A stretch of 11,785 nt of DNA. Origin: Thermoplasmata archaeon (GTDB lineage Archaea > Thermoplasmatota > JAKEGO01). A program made the translations under genes and the position numbers. Location of the stretch: positions 1 through 11,785 of the forward strand of contig JAKEGO010000142.1 of assembly GCA_022615805.1 (NCBI GenBank). The letters run 5' to 3'. The first letter of the stretch is position 1. Each line of letters opens with the position of its first letter. The notes beneath the pieces are model-generated. The model saw only the letters and a list, made by a program, of their open reading frames with translations, was not told where the DNA came from and ran no database searches. Below are positions 1 through 6,026 of the stretch, in pieces.

Positions 1-498
1 AAGCACCTGTTCAAGCACGTCGCGAACCACGAGGCGACCGTCGCCTTCTACGATGCCTTCCTCGACGGGAGCATGAAGGCCGACCACCACGCCGTGCCCC
101 ACGCCGTGTTCACGCACCCGGAGATCGCCGCCGTCGGCATGGGCATGGAGGACGCCGTCGCGACGCACGGCGAGGACAGGGTCCTCATCGGCTTCTACAG
201 GTACGAGGACACGGCCAAGGGGAGCGCCATGCAGGTCAGCGACATGTTCGTGAAGGTCATCCTCGGGGATGACGAGCGCATCCTCGGCGCGCACATCATA
301 GGACCGCAGGCGTCCGTCCTGATACAGGGGATCATCGACCTGATGTACACGGAGACCGGCTCGGCCGCGCCGGCCTTCGACGCGATGTACATCCACCCTG
401 CGCTCCCGGAGGTCGTCCAGAGGGCATTCTCGAACCTGATGCCGGTGAAGAACTACAGGCACATGCTCTCGCACATGCAGGTCAGCGTACGGCATTGA
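1..498 (+). CDS. Flavin-dependent disulfide oxidoreductase, C-terminal part (dihydrolipoamide dehydrogenase / mycothione reductase-like); 5' end outside window
   Basis: The frame is open from base 1, so this is the last 165 residues of a protein that starts upstream. It matches the dimerisation domain of class I pyridine nucleotide-disulfide oxidoreductases. A KHVANHEA segment comes first (residues about 5-12 of the fragment), followed by a VFTHPEIAAVG stretch where these enzymes have the FT.PE.A.VG motif. A GAHIIGPQAS stretch follows, and near the end HPALPEVV, the His-Pro...Glu motif whose His acts as acid/base on the partner subunit. The KHVANHEA and IHPALPEVV wording is closest, from memory, to mycothione reductases. 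Archaea are not known to make mycothiol, so a dihydrolipoamide dehydrogenase or another disulfide substrate is as likely. The redox CxxxxC motif and the FAD/NAD domains lie outside the window and cannot be judged. Confidence 0.85.
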   Translation, partial: KHLFKHVANHEATVAFYDAFLDGSMKADHHAVPHAVFTHPEIAAVGMGMEDAVATHGEDRVLIGFYRYEDTAKGSAMQVSDMFVKVILGDDERILGAHIIGPQASVLIQGIIDLMYTETGSAAPAFDAMYIHPALPEVVQRAFSNLMPVKNYRHMLSHMQVSVRH

Positions 499-551
499 CG
501 GGCGACAACATCGGGTCATTGCATGTAACGGTCCACCACCTCGCCCATCCC

Positions 552-565
552 CGCGGCCGGCCGCG
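552..565. promoter_or_regulatory. Perfect 14-bp GC palindrome upstream of the pgsB promoter
   Basis: CGCGGCCGGCCGCG reads the same on both strands. It sits 54 bases after the disulfide oxidoreductase stop and about 20 bases before the pgsB TATA-like box. It could be an operator, or a GC hairpin at the end of the upstream transcript. In a GC-rich genome a chance palindrome of this kind is possible, and no T-run follows it. Confidence 0.35.
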
Positions 566-584
566 ACGGGCGGGAACGGAACCG

Positions 585-590
585 ATTTAA
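585..590 (+). promoter_or_regulatory. TATA-like box of pgsB
   Basis: ATTTAA is an AT island in a GC-rich spacer. It is centred about 25 bases before the GTG start of pgsB, the spacing expected when transcription starts at or next to the start codon. No Shine-Dalgarno sequence lies before this GTG, which agrees with a leaderless mRNA. The rest of the 499-612 spacer holds only the GC palindrome. Confidence 0.6.
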
Positions 591-612
591 CCGTGGACTT
601 CCTTCACGGTCC

Positions 613-1770
613 GTGCAGTACCTGCTGCCCCTCGCCACCCTGATCGGGCTCGTCCTCATCATGACGGACCTCCTCGCCGTCGAGGCCAGGCGACACCGGC
701 GAGCGCTCGACGCGGTCCCCATCAGGGTCCACGTCAACGGAACGCGGGGAAAGACCGCCGTCGCCGACCTCGTCGGCGCCGCCCTGCGGGACGCCGGCCT
801 CCGGGCGTGGACGAAGACCACCGGGAAGGGCGCGCGGACCGTCGACGGTTCGGGGGTCGCCCGTCCCATCGAGGGGCGGACGCCGCCGAGCGTCCGGGAG
901 CAGATGTCCTTCATGGCGCTCGTCGCCGGGCGGGGCGGCGGGGCCGCTGTCGTGGAGTGCATGGCACTCTCGCCGGACCTGCAGGAGGCGTCGGCGCGGA
1001 TGGTCGACCCGACGGTCGCGGTCATCACCAACGTCAGGACGGACCATACCGACGTCATGGGGCCGACCACGCGGGACATCGCGCGCTCGCTTGCCCGGTC
1101 CATCCCGGAGGGCGGCGTCCTCGTCACCGCCGAGAGGCGACATCTCGGCGTCATCCGGAGGGCTGCGCGGGAGAGGGGGACGCGGGTCGTCGTCGCGCCC
1201 CGCGACCTCCCGCCAGGCTTCTCACCGAGAGGGGAGCGGCCGGAGAACGTCTCGGTGACGCTCGCCGTCCTCGACGAGATCGGCATCGCGAGGGAGCACC
1301 TGGCGAACGTGCTGCGCGACCGATCGGAGATCCCGCCGCCCTGGCGCGACCTCGACGTGGAGGGCAGGAGGGTCGTGCTCTTCGACGCCCTCGGCGCCAA
1401 CGACGTCGAGTCGACCTCCATGGCGCTTACGGAGGCACGCCGCGGGTTCCCGGGGATGCCCGTCGTCGGCGTCTTCTGCGGGCGGGGCGACCGGCCGGCC
1501 AGAGCGGTCGAGATGGCAGAGGGGTTCGTCGCCCGCGCCGGCCTGACCGGGCTGGTCGCCGCCGGCCCCACGGGTGCGATCATGGAAGGGAGGCTGCGCG
1601 GCATCACGGGGGCGCCAGGCATCGATCTCGTCGACGACGGAGCCCGCGCGCTCGACGCCGCGATCCGCATGATGGACGGGGACGTCGTCGTGTTCGCCTT
1701 CGGGAACAGGGAGTGCGAGGCCGCGAAAGGGGTCATCGCGGCCGCCGGGAGGCCGTTCCATGGGGCTTGA
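613..1770 (+). CDS. pgsB: PgsB/CapB-type ligase (poly-gamma-glutamate synthase family)
   Basis: This 385-aa Mur-ligase-like ATP-dependent amide ligase matches the usual PgsB length (about 390). A single N-terminal membrane anchor spans residues about 3-21 and is followed by a basic Arg/His stretch, so the catalytic part faces the cytoplasm. The P-loop is NGTRGKT (42-48). Other family blocks are a TKTTGK stretch (68-72 region), RTPPSVREQ (89-97), VVECMAL (113-119) and NVRTDHTDVMG (140-150), all typical of PgsB/CapB. With PgsC it would polymerise glutamate, or a similar amino acid, at the membrane. The GTG start is chosen because a TATA-like box lies 25 bases upstream and the anchor follows at once. 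It overlaps pgsC by 11 nt. No pgsA/capA or pgsE is visible here, so the final polymer and its export partner are unknown. Confidence 0.9.
   Translation: MQYLLPLATLIGLVLIMTDLLAVEARRHRRALDAVPIRVHVNGTRGKTAVADLVGAALRDAGLRAWTKTTGKGARTVDGSGVARPIEGRTPPSVREQMSFMALVAGRGGGAAVVECMALSPDLQEASARMVDPTVAVITNVRTDHTDVMGPTTRDIARSLARSIPEGGVLVTAERRHLGVIRRAARERGTRVVVAPRDLPPGFSPRGERPENVSVTLAVLDEIGIAREHLANVLRDRSEIPPPWRDLDVEGRRVVLFDALGANDVESTSMALTEARRGFPGMPVVGVFCGRGDRPARAVEMAEGFVARAGLTGLVAAGPTGAIMEGRLRGITGAPGIDLVDDGARALDAAIRMMDGDVVVFAFGNRECEAAKGVIAAAGRPFHGA
1747..1752 (+). promoter_or_regulatory. Ribosome binding site of pgsC
   Basis: GGGAGG lies inside the end of pgsB, 7 bases before the ATG of pgsC, and fixes that start. 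It supports coupled translation of the two overlapping genes. Confidence 0.7.
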
Positions 1771-2221
1771 CCCCCTGAGCGGCGGCGTCATCGCCATCGC
1801 GGCGGGCATCGGCATCTCGCTCCTCTGGAACGAGAGGACCGGGAGCTCCCCCGGCGGGCCGATCGCTCCGGGCCTGCTCGCGCTCGTCGCCCTCCGATCT
1901 CCGATCGCCCTGCTCCTGGTCCCGCTCGCAGCGGTGATGTCGGGCCTCGCCACGGACCGCATGGCCAGGCGCGTATACCTCTACGGGAGGCGGAGGTACG
2001 CGATGCTCCTGCTGGTGGGGATGATCGCCGTCCTTGCTGTGGACGGCCCGCTTCACCTGCTGGGAGGGCCGTGGCCCCTCGGGATCGTGGCCTACATCGT
2101 CCCGGGGATGGTCGCCTACGACTTCCAGAGGCAGGGGTACGCCCGGACGGTCGTCCCCTTCATCATGGTGACCATTTTCGTATCGTCCATCGTCCTTCTT
2201 CTCGATGCGATGGGCAACTGA
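1760..2221 (+). CDS. pgsC: PgsC/CapC-type membrane protein (poly-gamma-glutamate synthase family)
   Basis: This 153-aa integral membrane protein is the expected length for PgsC (about 150). It has about four to five hydrophobic segments. Diagnostic blocks are an N-terminal region with NERTG, a central YGRRRYAMLLLVGM stretch and a GIVAYIVPGMVAYDFQRQG stretch, closely matching the PgsC pattern of YGRR+.A.+L.G followed by G.IVPGL+A...Q+QG. PgsC forms the membrane synthase complex with PgsB. The ATG overlaps the last 11 bases of pgsB and has a good ribosome binding site. The stop is only 4 bases from the stop of the convergent membrane protein gene on the other strand, and no terminator hairpin is visible between them. 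Confidence 0.88.
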   Translation: MGLDPLSGGVIAIAAGIGISLLWNERTGSSPGGPIAPGLLALVALRSPIALLLVPLAAVMSGLATDRMARRVYLYGRRRYAMLLLVGMIAVLAVDGPLHLLGGPWPLGIVAYIVPGMVAYDFQRQGYARTVVPFIMVTIFVSSIVLLLDAMGN

Positions 2222-2225
2222 CGTT

Positions 2226-2504
2226 TCAGAGGACGCCAGCCTGTCGCAGGCCGCCCGCAACCGCGAAGAGCATCACCGCGAACGCGATCCGCGCCACCCA
2301 AACGTGGGCTAGCCTCAGCACTCTCTTCTTCAGCTTCAGGCCGCCGTAGGCCATGGCCACGGTGATGAGCGTCAGGACGACCGCCAGCAGCCCTACGGCC
2401 GAATGCGCGACGCGGAGGTGGACCCCGGTCCTCTCCCCCACCATGTAGTAGCCCATGGCAAGGCCCGCGAGGGTCAGGGCGGCTCCGACGGTCCCGAACC
2501 GCAT
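2226..2504 (-). CDS. Three-helix membrane protein, C-terminal part of a cytochrome b561-like core (downstream piece of an interrupted DOMON-b561 gene)
   Basis: This 92-aa protein has three hydrophobic segments: about residues 4-23, 36-54 and 70-86. Histidines lie at 29, 34 and 67. His34 begins the second helix (AHSAVGLLAVVL) and His67 precedes the third (AHVWVARIAF), matching from memory the last helices of b561 cytochromes, where these His residues bind heme. It is in the same frame as the DOMON gene just upstream, separated by one TAA and three codons. On its own it would lack two of the four b561 heme ligands. It may therefore be translated separately and pair with the DOMON protein's own membrane helix, be made by read-through, or be the dead tail of a mutated gene. 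Only a weak AAGGA lies 5 bases before the ATG. The function is inferred by pattern, not by a search. Confidence 0.6.
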   Translation of the reverse strand: MRFGTVGAALTLAGLAMGYYMVGERTGVHLRVAHSAVGLLAVVLTLITVAMAYGGLKLKKRVLRLAHVWVARIAFAVMLFAVAGGLRQAGVL

Positions 2505-2516
2505 GTGCGTCCTTTA
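2505..2516 (-). other. In-frame TAA plus three sense codons joining the DOMON and b561-like reading frames
   Basis: On the minus strand the codons read Trp-Trp-TAA-Arg-Thr-His-Met. The frame is the same on both sides, so no frameshift is involved. In intact DOMON-b561 proteins this position is typically an aromatic residue followed by a basic residue and a heme-binding His (pattern W-F/Y-R-x-H, from memory). The codon before the ATG encodes exactly such a His. One base change from a Tyr codon (TAC or TAT) would give TAA. The site is either a natural gene split, a nonsense mutation or a sequence error. Confidence 0.75.
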
Positions 2517-3509
2517 CCACCACTTCTTCTTCCGCTGCGTCATGCCTATGACGATGCCGACCAGCATGACGGCGGTCCCCGCACCCATGAGTGCCGCATG
2601 GTAGGGCCATAGCCCGACCTTAATCTCCTCGGAGGCCTCACCCGTGACGAAATCGATGGTCCCGAAGCCTGCCTGGGTATGCATGTCGAACGCGTCGGAC
2701 GTCCCGGTCGCCCAAATGACCTTCATGCTCCCGGAGGACGGGATGACGCGGTCCTTGGCATCGCCGGTGTCCAACGGGCGCCCGAACTCGATCGTCGTGA
2801 CGCCTCCGGCCTCCGAGCCATTGAAGGAAGTGATGTCGTATGTGCCGCCCTCGGCGGTATCCGGGGGGTGAGGGCCTGTCGATCCCCTTGACCACTGATC
2901 GTAGACGAACACCGTCCCGGTCCCATCGACGAACCCGAAGACCATGTCAGAATCCGCCATGGTAAGGCTGTAGTCGAACCCGATCGAGACCCACCCCGAC
3001 GTCTGGCCGACCAGTGCCATGTGCAGGTCGCTTCCGACGATGGACCAGTGGACCTCGAGCTCGCCCCCGCCGAACGAGAAAGAGAAGTCGTATTCGCCGT
3101 CGGCAACGGCGCCGTCGAGGTCCGACGATGCGTTGCCCGAGGTCTGGTTGCCCCCGTTGCCATTCCAGGGGTCGAACTCCATCTCCTCCTCGATGTCGCC
3201 CCCCTGGTTGCACTCGGCCCTGACCTTGATCTGCTCGGACGCTTGCGGAGTGACGTTATAAAGGTACGTGAACGTCCCCGAGGTCGGCTGGTCGGAATAC
3301 CCCTCGTCGACCTCCTCCTCGCCGTCGACCTCGACGCGGACCCGGTCCACGAAATGGGTCCCGGGATCTGCGACGTTGTGCGTTATCGTCACGTTCAACC
3401 GTCCGGACGCCTCGTCGTACTCCACATCCATGTCGCTCGGCGCATGTCCCTCGACGCCGAAAGCGGCGAGGATCATCACGCACGCCACAAAGGGGATCTG
3501 GTATCTCAG
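2514..3509 (-). CDS. Exported DOMON heme-domain protein with N-terminal superoxide-reductase-like domain and C-terminal b561-type helix
   Basis: This is a membrane-anchored, outward-facing redox protein of about 331 aa. Residues 1-23 form a signal peptide (hydrophobic IPFVACVMILAAFG). Residues about 24-112 resemble the iron domain of superoxide reductase/desulfoferrodoxin, with His44, His52 and Cys100, but CNQGG replaces the usual CNxHG. A Gly/Asn/Ser linker follows (116-130). Residues about 133-290 are a DOMON domain: GWVSIGF, then Met184 in TMADSDMVFG, RPLDTGD, and His277 in FDMHT. Met184 and His277 fit the b-type heme ligands. One helix (301-322) begins with His304-AALM, like the first ligand helix of b561, then KKKWW and TAA. 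Start: no ATG/GTG has a good ribosome site; CTG at 3509 follows GGTGA by 4 bases and gives the best signal peptide. GTG 3488 and ATG 3476 are alternatives. Confidence 0.8.
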   Translation of the reverse strand: MRYQIPFVACVMILAAFGVEGHAPSDMDVEYDEASGRLNVTITHNVADPGTHFVDRVRVEVDGEEEVDEGYSDQPTSGTFTYLYNVTPQASEQIKVRAECNQGGDIEEEMEFDPWNGNGGNQTSGNASSDLDGAVADGEYDFSFSFGGGELEVHWSIVGSDLHMALVGQTSGWVSIGFDYSLTMADSDMVFGFVDGTGTVFVYDQWSRGSTGPHPPDTAEGGTYDITSFNGSEAGGVTTIEFGRPLDTGDAKDRVIPSSGSMKVIWATGTSDAFDMHTQAGFGTIDFVTGEASEEIKVGLWPYHAALMGAGTAVMLVGIVIGMTQRKKKWW

Positions 3510-3573
3510 ATCGTCACCCGAACGTCGAAGCCCTCGGAAGGATGAGAAGATGACCGCTGAATCGACAGAACGG

Positions 3574-4500
3574 TCAATCGCGCCTTGAGAGACCCCGCCC
3601 GCGCTCCTCGTCCGAGCCCTCCCTCCCGTCCTGGAGGTCGTTGGCCTCCCTCTTGCGCCACGGTGGTCGCCATGCCCTCCCCTTTGCCGCGGGGTCAGGT
3701 CGGCCGCCGTCCCGCCCATCGTCGCGCCGCTCGTCGGGACGGTTCGCGGCGTCCGGTCCCCGGGGGCCATCGCCCGGAGGTGCAGGTTGCGTGCGGTCCC
3801 CGCCATCCGTCGCGGGTCCGTCGGCCCCGGATGGGGGGACCTGCCCGCCGCCCTCCGGCGACGCGGACCCGGGGTCCGGGTCCCGCTGCGAGGTCGACGC
3901 CTCCGCCGGCGCCCTCTCCCGCCGCCGGAACAGGCCGCCGCGCTGCTCCCTCTGCCGCTGCTTCTCGAGCATCTCGACGACCCTCTGCCTCGCGTGCATC
4001 GTGACCTTGTATTGTGGGTTGACCCTCAGCGCCGAATCGTAGGTGTCGAGCGACTCCTCGTACCTCTCGACCTTCGCCAGGAGGTCGGCCTTCTCGAGCA
4101 GGAGGACCAGGCTCCCGGGCCTGCGCTCCAGCCCCGCGTCCAGGACCATGAGGGCGTCCCTGTGGATCGAGTGCGACTCGAGGGTCATGGCCTTGTTGTA
4201 GTACGCCTTGTCCTCGGCGGGGTCCATGGCGATGGCCCGGTCGAAGCTCTCGATCGCCGACAGGAACTCGCCCGCGTCCCTCCTGGCTATGCCGAGCGCC
4301 ACCCACCCTTTCACGAGGGACGGGTCGATGGCCACTGTCCTCTCGAGGCACCGCGCCGCCCAGCCGTGACGCCCCGCATTCCAGTGGTCCCTGCCGATCT
4401 CGTACCATCTCCCGGCGTCGTCCCCGATCTCGGCCGGCGTGCCGCAGGTCTCGCAGGACCCTCCATCGAAAGAGGTGTTGCACACCGGGCAGGACCTCAC
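3574..4500 (-). CDS. Zinc-ribbon TPR protein with long disordered tail
   Basis: This 308-aa soluble protein has no signal peptide. The N-terminus carries a short zinc ribbon (Cys4, Cys7, Cys16, Cys19). Residues about 30-165 contain tetratricopeptide repeats, recognisable by A..C.ERTVAIDPS, A...FDRAIAMDPA and YDSALRVNPQ phasing, so it is a likely protein-protein interaction scaffold. After a basic helical segment (KQRQREQR) the last 115 or so residues are rich in Gly, Pro, Arg and Asp and look disordered, ending in a charged tail. The GTG start shares bases with the AMP phosphorylase stop (GTGA overlap) and has GGAGGT 6 bases upstream, so it is translationally coupled to the AMP pathway genes. 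No specific function is known for it. A regulatory or assembly role for the pathway is only a guess from position. Confidence 0.8.
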   Translation of the reverse strand: MRSCPVCNTSFDGGSCETCGTPAEIGDDAGRWYEIGRDHWNAGRHGWAARCLERTVAIDPSLVKGWVALGIARRDAGEFLSAIESFDRAIAMDPAEDKAYYNKAMTLESHSIHRDALMVLDAGLERRPGSLVLLLEKADLLAKVERYEESLDTYDSALRVNPQYKVTMHARQRVVEMLEKQRQREQRGGLFRRRERAPAEASTSQRDPDPGSASPEGGGQVPPSGADGPATDGGDRTQPAPPGDGPRGPDAANRPDERRDDGRDGGRPDPAAKGRAWRPPWRKREANDLQDGREGSDEERGRGLSRRD

Positions 4501-6026
4501 TCGATGACCTCCTCGAGGATCATCCCCTCGATCCGGACGGGCCAGTTGGCGGTGGCATGGCCCACCGCCGCCTCGAGCTTCCACTCAGCGTCCGCGTGGA
4601 CCGTGATCAGGGTGTCGCCCTCGTCGATCGACTGCCCCTCCTTCCGGTGCAGCACGAGGCCGGCCCCCTTGTCCCTCGGCGCGCCGGCGAGCCTCGCCAT
4701 GCGGACGAGGGTGTGGTTGTGCACCCCCTCCACGTAACCATGCCTCGGGCTGAGGATGTCCCTCGTGAACCTGCCAGGCTCGATGTCCGTGGACTTGATC
4801 GAGCCGTCGCCGCCCTGGGCCTCGATGATCTCGCGGAACTTCTCGAGTGCCTTCCCGCGGTCGAGGATCTCCTCGGCTATGATCCTGCCGCGCCCCTTCG
4901 GCGCGAGGCGGTCCATCTCGATCAGCGCGCCCGCCAGTTCGATTGCCTTCTCGCGTATGCTGCCGATGTGGAGGCTCCCCTCGAGTATGCCGAGGGCCTC
5001 ACGGATCTCGAGGGCCGGGCCGATGGCGTGGCCGATGGGCTGGCCGCCGTAGGTGATGGCGCACCTCACCTCGACCCCGAGCCGCCGGCCGAGCTCGATG
5101 AAGTCCCGCGCGAGGCGGCGCGCGCCCTCCTCGTCCTCGACCTTCGTTCCCCGCCCCATCGGGATGTCGATGAGGAGGCGCTGCACTCCAGTGGCGAGCT
5201 TCTTGGCCATGACCGATGCCAGGACCTGGCAGTGCGGGTCGAGGCTCAGTGGCCGTTCGGCGCGTATGATTATGTCGTCGGCCGGCGCAAGGTTGAGGCC
5301 GCCGCCCCAGACGAGGGTGCCGCCCACGCGCTCGGCGATCTCGCGTATCGCATCGCCCGTGTGGACCACGTTCGTGACCATCTCCATGAAGTCCGCGGTC
5401 CCGCACGCCGAACTGATGGCGCGGGATGACGTCTTCGGCACCATGAGCCCGGCCGCCGCCGCGATGGCGACGGTTATCGGGGCGTACTTGTTCCCCGGGA
5501 CCCCTCCGATGCTGTGCACGTCGTACACCGGCTGCCGCGTGAAGGTTATCCTCTCGCCTGTCTCGACCATCGCCTGGGTGAGGTGTACGATCTCCTCCAT
5601 GGTCATGTCGTTGATCTGGATGGCGACTGTGTAGGCGGTGATCTCGCGGTTCGAGAGGCGGCCCGAGACGATATCCCGCACGAGCTCGCGGATCTCGGAT
5701 TCGGTCAGCAAGCCGCCGGCGATCTTCTTGCGGATGTGCTCGACGCTGTTGGGCCTGCTCATCGGGACGACCTCGGCCGCGGCGCCCTCCCCGACGGCGA
5801 GCCTGTCCCAGGTCTCGCAGAAGAGGCCGATCTCGCCCCTGCCGACCATCGTCTCGGTGGTGTTGACGATGGCGATCGCGGAGTGGTCGCCCGCCCGCAC
5901 CTCGACCCTGTCGAGGCTCCCGAGGGCCATCTCGCGGGCGTCGTCCGCGTTCAGGAGGACCTCGAGCGCACCCTGGCATGCATTTATCTTGGTCGCGGTC
6001 AGGCGCCGGTAGCCGTCATTCGGCAT
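4497..6026 (-). CDS. deoA: AMP phosphorylase
   Basis: This cytoplasmic enzyme of 509 aa (family about 500) splits AMP, and other nucleoside 5'-monophosphates, with phosphate into the base and ribose 1,5-bisphosphate. That is the entry step of the archaeal AMP/RuBisCO pathway. It has the thymidine phosphorylase-like fold plus an extra N-terminal domain of about 85 residues that marks archaeal AMP phosphorylases. Visible motifs are HSIGGVPGNKYAP (171-183), the phosphate/nucleotide loop, and KTSSRAISSACGTADFME (198-215), the nucleoside phosphorylase signature with its Lys-Thr-Ser-Ser-Arg and GTAD core. The ATG overlaps the RuBisCO stop by 11 nt and has GGAGGAG just upstream. The gene's own end overlaps the start of the TPR gene. 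Plain thymidine phosphorylase is unlikely given the N-terminal domain and the neighbours. Confidence 0.95.
   Translation of the reverse strand: MPNDGYRRLTATKINACQGALEVLLNADDAREMALGSLDRVEVRAGDHSAIAIVNTTETMVGRGEIGLFCETWDRLAVGEGAAAEVVPMSRPNSVEHIRKKIAGGLLTESEIRELVRDIVSGRLSNREITAYTVAIQINDMTMEEIVHLTQAMVETGERITFTRQPVYDVHSIGGVPGNKYAPITVAIAAAAGLMVPKTSSRAISSACGTADFMEMVTNVVHTGDAIREIAERVGGTLVWGGGLNLAPADDIIIRAERPLSLDPHCQVLASVMAKKLATGVQRLLIDIPMGRGTKVEDEEGARRLARDFIELGRRLGVEVRCAITYGGQPIGHAIGPALEIREALGILEGSLHIGSIREKAIELAGALIEMDRLAPKGRGRIIAEEILDRGKALEKFREIIEAQGGDGSIKSTDIEPGRFTRDILSPRHGYVEGVHNHTLVRMARLAGAPRDKGAGLVLHRKEGQSIDEGDTLITVHADAEWKLEAAVGHATANWPVRIEGMILEEVIE
4507..4512 (-). promoter_or_regulatory. Ribosome binding site of the zinc-ribbon TPR gene
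   Basis: GGAGGT on the minus strand lies inside the last codons of AMP phosphorylase, 6 bases before the GTG. It decides the start in favour of GTG 4500 over an upstream ATG at 4584 buried in the AMP phosphorylase gene. Confidence 0.75.

Noticed and set aside
516..1736. Minus-strand open frame of 406 codons opposite pgsB
   Set aside because: It is Ser/Arg/Pro/Thr-rich with no motif, and pgsB on the other strand is certain.
2514..2516. Recoding of the stop as pyrrolysine
   Set aside because: The codon is TAA. Known pyrrolysine insertion uses TAG, and no pyl genes are visible here.
3510..3806. N-terminal extension of the DOMON frame
   Set aside because: It overlaps the TPR gene, is low in hydrophobic order, and would bury the signal peptide about 100 residues inside the protein.
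3585..4042. Plus-strand open frames opposite the TPR protein tail
   Set aside because: They are Arg/Pro/Ser-rich shadows of the low-complexity tail with no start signal.
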